Source: Terrimesophilobacter sp964651535
GTDB taxonomy: Bacteria; Actinomycetota; Actinomycetes; Actinomycetales; Microbacteriaceae
Reading direction: 5' to 3'
Length of the DNA stretch: 64,000 nt
NCBI GenBank assembly: GCA_964651535.1
Contig: CAZYYE010000002.1
Span: 620,001 to 684,000, forward strand
Both the position numbers and the translations under genes were made by a program. Under the pieces are notes generated by a model that was not told the DNA's origin, made no database searches, and saw nothing but the letters and a program-made list of their open reading frames with translations. Position 1 is the first letter of the stretch. Every line of letters begins with the position of its first letter. Below, piece after piece: positions 1 to 8,405 of the stretch.

Positions 1-896
1 GCTGTGCCGAGAGCCGCGCTCAGTTCTCCGCCGATTGCTCCTGGCCGCTTCCCGATCAGGTCGCCGACGGACCTGATGACGGCGAGGGGGCCGAGCGACA
101 ACCAGTGGAGCCACAGGGCCCACGCCGGCGAATACACGAGGCGGCGGCGGAGCTGAGCGGCGCGGGCGATCCTAAATGTGCGCGCCGGCGAGGAGGACTT
201 CCTTCCGAAGACTTCCGGCCCTCCCGCGCTTGCGACCCGCGCTTCGGGGACGAGGACCACGCGATGCCCGGCGAGTCGCGAACGCACGGAGAAGTCCAGT
301 GCGGCGTCGATGCTCGGAAGGCCGGGGTCGAATCCGCCGAGTTGCTCCCAGAGCGAGCGCCGCACGAGCATTCCGGCCGCGGAGACGCCGAGGACGTCAT
401 CCCTCGTGTCGTGCTGGGCCTGGTCGAGTTCGCCGTTGACGAGGGACACGCTCGCACCGAATCGGGTCAGGGTGTGCCCGAACTCCGTGATCCAGTTCGG
501 ATCGTCGATGCTCATGAGTTTCGGCCCGGCGACAGCGACCGACGGCGCGCGCTCGACGGCGCCGAGGAGCTGTTCGAGCGCGTCGGGCGCCGGGGCATTG
601 TCGTGGCCGAGGAGCCACAGCCATTCGTTCGCGCTCTCCGCCGCCGGCGCATACTGTGCGGCGTGGGCGACGGCGCCGCCGAAGGACGTGCCGTCCCGAA
701 CGGTGAGCAGGTGCGTGGGTCCGAAGGCCGACAGAACGGCCTCCGACCCGTCGGCGGATGACACGTCGACGGCAATCGTCACGTCCGGTCGCCTGGACTG
801 CGCGGACAGCGCGTCGAGGGTCCGCTGCAAATGGGCGCGCCCATGGCGGGCGACGAGAATCGCAGTGACCCTGGGGTGCATCGACCTGGGCTGCAT
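1..896 (-). CDS. Glycosyltransferase family 2, 3' end cut by window edge
   Basis: Only the N-terminal 298 residues are visible, because the frame runs off the left edge. It resembles a GT-A family 2 glycosyltransferase: a beta-strand start (VTAILVARHGRAHLQRTLDAL), an acidic metal/sugar-binding region near residues 95-102 (LLGHDNAP), and the GGFDPGLPSIDAALDF acceptor-type motif near residue 200. The ATG at 896 has no clear ribosome-binding site; the next in-frame ATG at 881 has CCAGG just upstream and is an equally good start. It lies 10 bp downstream of whiB on the same strand. A large GT2 protein next to whiB is, from memory, common in Microbacteriaceae. Donor and acceptor are unknown; a cell-wall glycan role is inferred. 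Confidence 0.8.
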   Translation of the reverse strand, partial: MQPRSMHPRVTAILVARHGRAHLQRTLDALSAQSRRPDVTIAVDVSSADGSEAVLSAFGPTHLLTVRDGTSFGGAVAHAAQYAPAAESANEWLWLLGHDNAPAPDALEQLLGAVERAPSVAVAGPKLMSIDDPNWITEFGHTLTRFGASVSLVNGELDQAQHDTRDDVLGVSAAGMLVRRSLWEQLGGFDPGLPSIDAALDFSVRSRLAGHRVVLVPEARVASAGGPEVFGRKSSSPARTFRIARAAQLRRRLVYSPAWALWLHWLSLGPLAVIRSVGDLIGKRPGAIGGELSAALGT

Positions 897-906
897 TAAT
901 GACAAG

Positions 907-1227
907 TTACGCGTGCTTGCGCAGCTTGCGGCGTTCCCTCTCGGAGAGTCCGCCCCAAATCCCGAATCGTTCATCGTTTTGCAGCGCGTATTCGAGGCAC
1001 TGGGCCCGAACTTCGCAACTCGTGCAGATCTTCTTCGCGTCGCGCGTCGAGCCGCCCTTTTCGGGGAAGAACGCCTCGGGGTCGGTCTGCGCGCACAGTG
1101 CATCCGACTGCCAGGCGAGCGCGTTGTCTTCGTCGTCGACGGGCCTGCGCACTCCGGGTACGCCGAGTTTGACCGGATCGACAAACCAGTTGTCGGGTAC
1201 TCCGTGGCCATGATCTGTGATCGCCAT
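907..1227 (-). CDS. whiB: WhiB-family iron-sulfur transcription factor (WhiB2-type)
   Basis: This 106-residue protein carries the four Fe-S-binding cysteines of the Wbl family (C45, C68, C71, C77; pattern C..C-x2-C-x5-C), the GIWGG turn (residues 89-93) and a basic tail (ERERRKLRKHA) that contacts DNA. Wbl proteins bind a [4Fe-4S] cluster and act with the primary sigma factor; WhiB2/WhmD members are linked to septation. An upstream in-frame start would add 27 residues. The ATG at 1227 is preferred because GGGGAGGA lies about 8 bases before it and the protein then starts as in known homologues. A near-consensus promoter lies at 1280-1308. Confidence 0.93.
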   Translation of the reverse strand: MAITDHGHGVPDNWFVDPVKLGVPGVRRPVDDEDNALAWQSDALCAQTDPEAFFPEKGGSTRDAKKICTSCEVRAQCLEYALQNDERFGIWGGLSERERRKLRKHA

Positions 1228-1279
1228 AGCACATCCTCCCCTGTCCGGCCTCGTTGACGTGCGCGAGTTGCTATCGCTA

Positions 1280-1308
1280 ATTACACCCTTGTAGTTCGCT
1301 GAGGTCAA
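1280..1308 (-). promoter_or_regulatory. Promoter of whiB (-35 and -10)
   Basis: Read on the minus strand, TTGACC (1308-1303) and TGTAAT (1285-1280) are separated by exactly 17 bases, close to the primary-sigma consensus. The site is about 50 bases upstream of the whiB start codon and directed into it. Confidence 0.72.
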
Positions 1309-1321
1309 GTCGCAAAGGATA

Positions 1322-1346
1322 AACCTTCTATATCAACTTGAAGGTT
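1322..1346 (-). terminator. Possible terminator hairpin after galE
   Basis: A 7-bp perfect inverted repeat (AACCTTC / GAAGGTT, 11-base loop) overlaps the galE stop codon, and on the minus strand it is followed by TATCCTTT. It separates galE from the whiB promoter. The stem is short and the T-tract weak. Confidence 0.45.
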
Positions 1347-2298
1347 AACGACGCGCCGCCCACGCGCTCGCGACCATCTCCGTGAGGCTGTAGCGCATTT
1401 TCCAGTCGAGATCGCGCGCGGCGAGCGCGCCCGAGGCGACAATTCTGGCCGGGTCTCCTGCGCGGCGCGGCCCGACAACGGGAGTGAATCCGATTCCGGT
1501 CACGTCGGCAACCGCCCGCATGATTTCGGCTACGGAGGATCCGCGCCCGCTGCCGAGGTTATACGCGGGTTCGAGGGGGGTACCCGCCTCCAGTTGCCGC
1601 GCCGCCGCGACGTGCGCTGCCGCGACGTCCGTTACGTGCACGTAGTCGCGAACGCAGGTTCCATCCGGTGTCGCGTAGTCGTTGCCGTTGATCGTGGGAG
1701 GCATGCCTGCCAGTAGCGCGTCGAAGACGAGCGGGAACAGGTTGTGCGGACTCACATCGAACACGTACGGAAGTCCCGAGCCGACGACGTTGAAGTAGCG
1801 CAGGCTCACGTGCGCGAGACCCCGAGCGCGACCTTCGTCGGCGAGCAGCCACTCCCCGATCAGTTTCGTTTCGCCATAGGGGGACTCGGGCGCTTTCGCT
1901 GTGTCCTCCGTCACGAGCTCGACATCCGGCGTGCCGTACACAGATGCGCTCGATGAGAACACGATCCGTCCGACGCCGCATTCCGCCATCGCGCGAAGAA
2001 GCACGGCTGTTCCGGTGACGTTCTGCTCGTACGTGTGCAGGGGCCTCTCGACCGAGACGCCGGCATATTTGAATCCCGCGACGTGGACGACTCCGCTCGT
2101 GCCCGCTCGCTTCATCGTCGTGGCCAGGAAGTCGCCGTCGAGGATGCTCCCCCGGGCGAACTCGGCGCCCGGCGGCAGGAACTGCTCGCGCCCCGTGGAG
2201 AGATCGTCCGCGATCACGACGTTCATTCCGGCATCCAGGAGCGCGGCCGCGACGTGCGAGCCGATATAGCCGGCACCTCCGGTCACGAGCCAGGACAT
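1345..2298 (-). CDS. galE: UDP-glucose 4-epimerase
   Basis: This 317-residue extended short-chain dehydrogenase interconverts UDP-glucose and UDP-galactose (or the N-acetyl forms) in the cytosol. Visible motifs are the NAD-binding TGGAGYIGSH at the N-terminus, FSSSASVYG with the catalytic Ser, and the active-site YGETK. The length fits the family. The ATG at 2298 was chosen because the Rossmann strand begins immediately (MSWLVTGG); the frame stays open upstream but that extension is Arg/Ser-rich, low-complexity translation. It probably supplies activated galactose to the surface-glycan genes nearby. Confidence 0.93.
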   Translation of the reverse strand: MSWLVTGGAGYIGSHVAAALLDAGMNVVIADDLSTGREQFLPPGAEFARGSILDGDFLATTMKRAGTSGVVHVAGFKYAGVSVERPLHTYEQNVTGTAVLLRAMAECGVGRIVFSSSASVYGTPDVELVTEDTAKAPESPYGETKLIGEWLLADEGRARGLAHVSLRYFNVVGSGLPYVFDVSPHNLFPLVFDALLAGMPPTINGNDYATPDGTCVRDYVHVTDVAAAHVAAARQLEAGTPLEPAYNLGSGRGSSVAEIMRAVADVTGIGFTPVVGPRRAGDPARIVASGALAARDLDWKMRYSLTEMVASAWAARR

Positions 2299-2350
2299 GG
2301 CTACAGAGTAACCCGATGCCGGACCGCGTCGCGTCGCGGGCGAGTCCCCG

Positions 2351-3505
2351 TCACGGGGTCGTGGCGAGGAACACCTCGCCCGCGCCGAACAGCGCCACGC
2401 GCCGCTCGTCCGGAGTGATGTACACCGCCTCGCCACGCGAGAGCGTCGCCGTCGACGCCGCTCCGCGAAGGGCAATCGATTCTCCCGATGTGCACAGTGC
2501 GATCGCGGGTCCCGTGAGGTCGAACTCGGCGTCGCCCTTCGCGTGGACGAGGACGAAATCCTCATTTCCCGGCCTGAAGACCTCCAGGTGCCGCGTCACG
2601 GACTCCGGAGTGATCCACGGAGGCGGGCCGGCGGTGAAGTCGAGCACGCGGAGCAACTCGGGCACATCCACGTGCTTCGGTGTGAGCCCGCCGCGCAGGA
2701 CGTTGTCGGATGCCGTCATGACTTCGATGCCGAGGCCGCTCAGGTAAGCGTGGATGTTGCCTGCGCCAAGGTACAGGGCTTCGCCGCGGCGAAGCGTGAC
2801 GCGGTTGAGCAGGAGCGCGCAGAGGATCCCCGCATCGCCCGGGTACGATCCGGCGAGAACTCGCACGGTGTCCGCGGCATCGGAGACGATCCGTTCGGTT
2901 CCCCTCAACAACGACGACGACGCGGCGATCGCCTTCGCGATGAGCGCGTCGACGGCGTCGCCTCCCGCCATGAGCCACGCGAAGAGTGCGGAGATGTCCG
3001 CGAGCCGCGGGAGAAGCTCGTCGAGCCCGAACGCCTCGAAAACCAGGGCTGATTCGTCAATGGGCCTGAATCCGCACAATGCTTCGAACTTCTCGCTGAG
3101 CGCGTAAATGATCTCGGGTTTGGCGTGCTCGTCCCGGTAATTGCGGTGAGGCGCGTCGATGGGAATCCCCAGGGCGTTCTCGCGCGCGAACCCTTCGCGG
3201 GCCTGAGCCGACGTGGGGTGCGCCTGCAGCGACAGCGGAGCGGACGCCGCGAGCACTTTCATGAGGAACGGGAGGCGGTCGCGGCCGCCGAGGGCGCGCC
3301 GAGGGTCGGAATCGATCCACGTCAGCAGGTCGGGAAAGCCGTCGACCGTGTGCGGGACGAGTATGTGCGAGGGCGAACCTGGGTGCGCACCGAGCCACAG
3401 TTCGGCCTCGGGGCGGCCAGAAGGCGCCGTTCCGAGCAGTTCGGCGATCGCGGTCGCGGAGCCCCAGGCGTAGTCGCGCGGCGTGTTGGCGATCCCGACG
3501 AACAT
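2351..3505 (-). CDS. manA: Mannose-6-phosphate isomerase, class I
   Basis: A 384-residue zinc-dependent isomerase converting fructose-6-phosphate to mannose-6-phosphate, the entry to GDP-mannose. Type I motifs are present: the N-terminal DYAWGS, the metal-binding LQAHP near residue 100, and HAKPEIIYAL near residue 130. Start ATG 3505 is preceded by GGAAGGAG. It lies 52 bp upstream of galE on the same strand, probably co-transcribed. It would feed the GDP-mannose 4,6-dehydratase encoded at 9370-10356. Confidence 0.94.
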   Translation of the reverse strand: MFVGIANTPRDYAWGSATAIAELLGTAPSGRPEAELWLGAHPGSPSHILVPHTVDGFPDLLTWIDSDPRRALGGRDRLPFLMKVLAASAPLSLQAHPTSAQAREGFARENALGIPIDAPHRNYRDEHAKPEIIYALSEKFEALCGFRPIDESALVFEAFGLDELLPRLADISALFAWLMAGGDAVDALIAKAIAASSSLLRGTERIVSDAADTVRVLAGSYPGDAGILCALLLNRVTLRRGEALYLGAGNIHAYLSGLGIEVMTASDNVLRGGLTPKHVDVPELLRVLDFTAGPPPWITPESVTRHLEVFRPGNEDFVLVHAKGDAEFDLTGPAIALCTSGESIALRGAASTATLSRGEAVYITPDERRVALFGAGEVFLATTP

Positions 3506-3583
3506 GGCGCTCCTTCCGGCGGAGAACCCGCTCGCATTACGCTATCAACCGGCCGATGGCACGGTGGCAATAGGCTTGCACCC

Positions 3584-4894
3584 ATGTTGGAGAGTGCCCG
3601 CTTCCGTTTCGGCTTCTCCGCGATCGCCCTCTTCATCCTGCTCGCGGGCGACGCAGTGCGCTTGTCACTCGGTTGGTGGGTCTTCGGCGGCGTGACGATC
3701 GCCATGACGTTGATCTCCGGATGGCTGTTGTGGCTGCAACGCTCGCGGTGGAGCGTCGCGGGGATGCCGCTGCCAATGCTCGCCTTCCTCGCCGTCGCGA
3801 CGGCTTCCATTTTCTGGTCGCACTACCCCGGGGCGACAGCGCTCGGGCTGTTCACCACGTGGCTCATCGTCGTGAACTCCGTCGCGCTTGCGGTCACGTT
3901 CACCTGGGCTGAGCTCCTGCACGCGCTCGGCGGCGTTCTGCGTTTCGTCCTCGGCGTTTCTGTGCTGTTCGAATTGTTCGTTTCGGTTGTCCTGCGGCAG
4001 CGGATCCTGCCGGTCTTCGGCCAGCCCGGCGTCGACTATGACGCGTACGAGAAGCTCCCCGGCATGCTCATGTGGTCGCGCAATGAGCTGTTCGAGGTGT
4101 TCGGCGACGGGCGCATCCAGGGCATCGTCGGCAACTCCAACAGCCTCGGATTCCTCGCGCTTCTCGCGCTCATCGTGTTCGGAATCCAGCTCGCGTCGCG
4201 CGCGGTCAGCCGCTCGTCGGGATGGTTCTGGCTCGTCGTCGCTGCGGCGACGATCCTCATGACGAAGTCGGCGACCGTGACGCTCGCCGCGGCGGGTGTC
4301 GCCGTCGTGCTGATCGTCGCTCTTCTCGTGCGGCGCGCGAGGACGGGCCGTGGGCGGGTTGTCGTGTACTTGAGCAGCGCCGCGGTGCTTGCCGCGGGGG
4401 CGGCCACCGCATTCGTTCTGCGCGACCGGGTGTTCGAACTGCTCGGCAAGAGTTCCGATCTCACAGGACGACTGGGCATCTGGGAAAAGGTGATCGATCT
4501 GACCCAGCAGCGCCCCGCGTTCGGCTGGGGGTGGGTGAGTTACTGGGTCCCGTGGGCGGACCCGTTCGATTCGCTCGTGTTCCGTGTGGGAGTCCGCCAG
4601 TTGCAGGCGCACAACACGTGGGTCGATGTGGCTTTCCAGTTGGGCATGGTCGGGCTCATCGTGTTCATCGCACTCACGGGGGCAGCGCTCATCAAGGCCT
4701 GGCATCACGCCGTGGACCGGCCGCAGAAGGCGCCGCGCACTCCTCTCAAGCACACCGCGCTGACGTTGCTCCCGCTCCTGATTCTGGTGGCGCTCATCGT
4801 GCAGTCGTTCGCCGAAAGCCGGCTGATCACCGAGTACGGCCTCGCGCTGCTTCTGGTGGTGGCAGTCAAAACGAAGCGGCGGGAGTTGTTGTGA
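3584..4894 (+). CDS. O-antigen ligase / polymerase-like membrane protein (first copy)
   Basis: A 436-residue protein with about ten hydrophobic segments and one long extracytoplasmic loop before the C-terminal helices, typical of the O-antigen ligase/Wzy superfamily. The loop contains the conserved region GRLGIWEKVIDL...FGWGWVSYW followed by QAHNTWVDVAFQLGMVG. Such enzymes polymerise or transfer lipid-linked glycans on the outer face of the membrane. The ATG at 3584 begins directly before the first membrane segment; a much longer upstream frame is spurious antisense to manA. The next gene starts within its stop codon (GTGA). A paralogue lies at 7101-8405. Polymerase and ligase roles cannot be told apart from sequence. 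Confidence 0.85.
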   Translation: MLESARFRFGFSAIALFILLAGDAVRLSLGWWVFGGVTIAMTLISGWLLWLQRSRWSVAGMPLPMLAFLAVATASIFWSHYPGATALGLFTTWLIVVNSVALAVTFTWAELLHALGGVLRFVLGVSVLFELFVSVVLRQRILPVFGQPGVDYDAYEKLPGMLMWSRNELFEVFGDGRIQGIVGNSNSLGFLALLALIVFGIQLASRAVSRSSGWFWLVVAAATILMTKSATVTLAAAGVAVVLIVALLVRRARTGRGRVVVYLSSAAVLAAGAATAFVLRDRVFELLGKSSDLTGRLGIWEKVIDLTQQRPAFGWGWVSYWVPWADPFDSLVFRVGVRQLQAHNTWVDVAFQLGMVGLIVFIALTGAALIKAWHHAVDRPQKAPRTPLKHTALTLLPLLILVALIVQSFAESRLITEYGLALLLVVAVKTKRRELL

Positions 4895-6117
4895 GGATTG
4901 CCGTGGTCGGCGGAGGGATCCTCGGCTCGATTGTGGCGCTGTTTGCCGCCGCACGCGGGTGGGAGGTGGAGGTTCTCGACTCCCGACCGGAGATCCTTTC
5001 TGCGGCAAGCTGCGCGAATGAGGGCAAGGTTCATCTCGGTCCGATTTTCGCGCTCGGCGATGCTGAGACGCGGGAGGTGATGCTGCGCGGAGCGCTGTCT
5101 TTCGCCTCGCTTGTGGAGGATGCTCTGGGCGCCGGCGTCGATTGGGGCGAGATGTCGTCAGCGCCCTTCGACTACATCGTCATGCCCACGTCCCTGCTTG
5201 ACGCCCCCGCTTTGGCGCAACGGTACTCGGCCATGAATGCACGCTTCGAACAACTGTCGAAGCACGTGGGGTCGCACTACCTCGGGGGCACGATCGATCA
5301 CCTCGTCGATCCTGAGCCGCGGACAGACGAGTCGACAGGATTCCCGATGTTCGCGACCGCGGAGCGAGCGGTCGATCCCATCGTGTTGTGCCGGCTCGTT
5401 TCCGCCCGGATCGCGTCCGCCACGAACATTGCCGTGCGGGCGTCCCACAGGGTGATTTCGCTGGATCCGGCGCCGACGGGGGTCGATGTGTCATGGCGGG
5501 TACCTGGTGGTTCCGCCAAGTCGGGCAAGTACGATTTCGTCGTGAATTGCGCGTGGGAGAACCAGCTGGCCCTCGATTCCGATCCGGACCAGGGCGGTCG
5601 AAACTTCCGCGTCAAAACCGCGGTGCGGCTTAGGGGCGTGGCGGGCACACGCACGGTGACGCTCGCACAGGGGCCGTTTGGCGATGTCGTTTCCCACCGC
5701 GATTACACGTATGCGTCCTGGTATCCGGAAGCCCGCTTGACCAATGAATTCGGCACCGAACCCAGCGACCACGCCCGGACGCTGCTCGAGCGAATCACGG
5801 CCGCGGACGGCGAGGACGCCGACCTTGCCGGGTGGCGAACGTCGATTGCCCTCCGGCAGCTTGCCGCGCTTCGCGAACTGGGGCTTCTTCCGGATTTTGG
5901 CGGCCCGGTCGAATTGGTCGGCGGAGTCATCGTCGGGCACGGATCCCGCGACATCGACGACCACGGGTCGCGACTTCACAGCAGGGCCGAGTTCGGAACG
6001 CGCACGGCGGGCCGCCTTCTCTCGCCGCGAAACTTCAAACTCACCACCGCTCCCCTCGCGGCGCGGCACGCGATCGAGTCCATCGACGCGGTTCTGAACC
6101 CTACGGTGCTGGCGTGA
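4891..6117 (+). CDS. FAD-dependent oxidoreductase (DAO family) in glycan cluster
   Basis: A 408-residue flavoprotein of the D-amino-acid oxidase/glycine oxidase fold. The N-terminal dinucleotide-binding motif is VGGGILGSIVALFAAARG, and a C-terminal FAD segment follows (GHGSRDIDDHG). The GTG start at 4891 overlaps the stop of the preceding gene by four bases and gives a protein beginning exactly at the Rossmann strand. It is translationally coupled to both neighbours (GTGA overlaps at each end), so it belongs to the polymerase/glycosyltransferase operon. The substrate is unknown; oxidation of a sugar or amine in the glycan pathway is only an inference. Confidence 0.82.
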   Translation: MRIAVVGGGILGSIVALFAAARGWEVEVLDSRPEILSAASCANEGKVHLGPIFALGDAETREVMLRGALSFASLVEDALGAGVDWGEMSSAPFDYIVMPTSLLDAPALAQRYSAMNARFEQLSKHVGSHYLGGTIDHLVDPEPRTDESTGFPMFATAERAVDPIVLCRLVSARIASATNIAVRASHRVISLDPAPTGVDVSWRVPGGSAKSGKYDFVVNCAWENQLALDSDPDQGGRNFRVKTAVRLRGVAGTRTVTLAQGPFGDVVSHRDYTYASWYPEARLTNEFGTEPSDHARTLLERITAADGEDADLAGWRTSIALRQLAALRELGLLPDFGGPVELVGGVIVGHGSRDIDDHGSRLHSRAEFGTRTAGRLLSPRNFKLTTAPLAARHAIESIDAVLNPTVLA

Positions 6118-7097
6118 ACAGAACCCGGATCGCGATACCGCTCCACCGCTCCCTGCCGTGGGTGGACAATGTTGCGGGCAACATCCGCAGGCTCGCGGGA
6201 AGCGCCGCGATCACGGTCTCGGACGCGACCGGGGACGATGACGCGCTCGAGATTCTCCGCGAAGAACTCGGCGCGATCGACAACATCGACTGGATTGGGC
6301 CACGCGAGATTGCACCCGGCTGGGTGAGCCACTGCAACGACCTGCTGGAGCGCTCGCGGGAACACTACTTCGCGTGGCTCCCGCACGACGATGAGATCGG
6401 AGCCGACTGGGTCACCGACGCGGAAGAAGTGCTTGACGCGGTGCCCGACGCCGTGCTCGCCTTCGGTCCCATCGTCCCGCTGAACGAAAGCGGGGTGACC
6501 AACGGCGGGCACCGGATCGACCCATTCGAACCGTTCTCGAACCCTGACGCAAAGGCTCGAATTCACAAGGCTGCCGAAATCAGCGTGTTCGGCGACCCCA
6601 GCCTGCTCGGGGCGTCGTTCCGAGGCGTGATGCGAACGGATCGCGCAGTCCCGCTTCCGACGGATCACGACCGCGATGAGTGGGCCGACGTACTGTGGGC
6701 CGTTCGGATGCTCGTCCGCGGATCGTTCGCGCCCATTCCCGCGGTATACGGAAAGCGCTGGCATCCGGGAAACACGCACTCCACGTGGGGAGACGCCAGA
6801 CTGCTCGGGGAATTCAGGTCCCGCTTGCTGCCCAAAGCGCTGGCGGACCTCGACGACGCAGAGCGGGAGTCGGTTCTGACGGCCACGTGGTCGGCCGAGG
6901 CCGCTGCGCACTCCGCCGATATCCTCGCCCTTCGGGCGGAAGTCGCTGCCGCTCACGCCCGGGGCGTGCAGGAGGCCCGCGACGCTTTCGAGAGCTCCCG
7001 ATCGTGGCGGATCACGAGACCGCTCCGTCGGCTTACCAGTGTGCTGGATATGCTTGGACACCATGATGGACGCCGTGGCCGCGATGATCGGTCGTGA
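6114..7097 (+). CDS. Glycosyltransferase (GT-A type) with C-terminal coiled tail
   Basis: A 327-residue protein starting with GTG inside the stop codon of the preceding gene. The acidic cluster FAWLPHDDEIGADW (about residues 84-97) has the position of the metal-binding DXD region of family 2 glycosyltransferases, although the N-terminus is unusual. The C-terminal 60 residues form an Ala-rich helix ending in SSRSWRITRPLRRL, a tail seen in many polysaccharide-cluster glycosyltransferases and probably membrane-associating. Only 3 bases separate it from the second polymerase-like gene. Donor and acceptor are unknown. Confidence 0.72.
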   Translation: MNRTRIAIPLHRSLPWVDNVAGNIRRLAGSAAITVSDATGDDDALEILREELGAIDNIDWIGPREIAPGWVSHCNDLLERSREHYFAWLPHDDEIGADWVTDAEEVLDAVPDAVLAFGPIVPLNESGVTNGGHRIDPFEPFSNPDAKARIHKAAEISVFGDPSLLGASFRGVMRTDRAVPLPTDHDRDEWADVLWAVRMLVRGSFAPIPAVYGKRWHPGNTHSTWGDARLLGEFRSRLLPKALADLDDAERESVLTATWSAEAAAHSADILALRAEVAAAHARGVQEARDAFESSRSWRITRPLRRLTSVLDMLGHHDGRRGRDDRS

Positions 7098-7100
7098 CGT

Positions 7101-8405
7101 GTGGTGAAGCCAGGGCAGCGATTCGACGTCATCATCGCTTTCGTGTCTTCCGCACGGTTTCTCACGGTTCTGACGACCGCGACGATCGGCTCGGCCGCGC
7201 TCGCGTTCGCGATCAGGCAGACGATCGGGTGGGCGGGGTTGTTCGGCATCCTCGGCGCCCTCGTCGCGTTGTGGGCGGTCATTCTCCTGATGAAGCGCGG
7301 CGAGATCGAGTGGAGCGGACTCCTTCCGATTTCTCTCCTCATTTTCGTCGGTTGGGCCGTGGCCTCGGTGTTGTGGAGCCGATACCAGTGGGCGACGCTC
7401 GGCAGCCTCACGTACTTGCTCGCGTTCACGGTTCTCGGGGTGGCGGTCGCTCTGCTCAGGGACACGATTCAAATCGTGCGCGCGTTTGGCGACGTTCTGC
7501 GCCTCACGCTCCTCGGTTCTCTCGTCATTGAGATTCTGTCCGGCCTGCTCATCGACACCCCGATTCGCTTTCTTTCGGTGGCGGGCAACTTGGACCGATT
7601 GGGCCCGCTTCAGGGCATTCTGGGTTCGCGCAATCAGCTCGGCATCGTGGCGATCATTGCGCTCATCACGTTCGCCACGGAGTTGCGCACCCGATCCGTT
7701 GCGCGCGGACTGGGCGTTGGCTCGATCGTGCTGGCCGCCCTGTGCCTGCTGCTGTCCCAGTCGCCCGTCGCGATCGGCACGAGCGCGGTTCTCGGGCTCG
7801 CTGCAGCCGCTCTCTTCGGACTTCGCCGGGTGGCGCCGGATCGTCGCCCGTTCTGGCAGTTCGGACTGCTCGGCACGAGCGTCGTGGTTCTTCTTCTCGG
7901 GTGGGTGTTTCGATCCCCGATCATCGGCATCCTGGATGCGACGAAGGAACTCGACTACCGCTTGAATCTGTGGCGCCGCATCATGGGGCTCCAGTCGGTG
8001 CAGCCCCTGGAGGGGTGGGGCTGGATCGGGTCCTGGCGGCTCGAGCTCGTGCCGTTCATCGGTTTCCGAAACCTGCCTGGCGGCGCACCCACATCGGCGG
8101 CGAACGCGTTCTTCGACATTTGGCTCCAGCTGGGGCTTGTCGGATTGTTCGCCTTCCTCGTGTTGATCGCCCTCGCATTCGTGCGGTCCTGGCTGCTCGC
8201 GGTCGCTCGGCGAAGCGTCGTTTTCACGTGGCCGGCGCTCGTCCTGCTCGCACTCATCACGACGTCGCTTGCGGAGAGTTCGATCCTGATCGAGTTCGGC
8301 ATGCTGACGCTCGTGGTGTGCACGGTGAAGGCGAGTCGCGAGTTGAGCTGGCGGCAGGCATTCACGACGGCGCCGGGTCAACCGGAGCTACCACACCTCA
8401 CGTGA
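7101..8405 (+). CDS. O-antigen ligase / polymerase-like membrane protein (second copy)
   Basis: A 434-residue polytopic membrane protein, paralogous to the one at 3584-4894. The shared signature in the large outer loop is LNLWRRIMGLQ...GWGWIGSW, followed by a downstream NAFFDIWLQLGLVGL helix. Two GTG codons at 7101 and 7104 can start it; the first gives the coordinates listed. It ends the four-gene + strand operon and overlaps the convergent dehydratase gene by 8 bases. One copy may polymerise and the other ligate or transfer, but the sequence does not say which. Confidence 0.84.
   Translation: MVKPGQRFDVIIAFVSSARFLTVLTTATIGSAALAFAIRQTIGWAGLFGILGALVALWAVILLMKRGEIEWSGLLPISLLIFVGWAVASVLWSRYQWATLGSLTYLLAFTVLGVAVALLRDTIQIVRAFGDVLRLTLLGSLVIEILSGLLIDTPIRFLSVAGNLDRLGPLQGILGSRNQLGIVAIIALITFATELRTRSVARGLGVGSIVLAALCLLLSQSPVAIGTSAVLGLAAAALFGLRRVAPDRRPFWQFGLLGTSVVVLLLGWVFRSPIIGILDATKELDYRLNLWRRIMGLQSVQPLEGWGWIGSWRLELVPFIGFRNLPGGAPTSAANAFFDIWLQLGLVGLFAFLVLIALAFVRSWLLAVARRSVVFTWPALVLLALITTSLAESSILIEFGMLTLVVCTVKASRELSWRQAFTTAPGQPELPHLT

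Noticed and set aside
5976..8381. A long minus-strand open frame (about 800 codons) opposite the glycosyltransferase and second polymerase-like gene
   Set aside because: It is a low-complexity antisense translation; the plus-strand genes have clear motifs and coupled starts.
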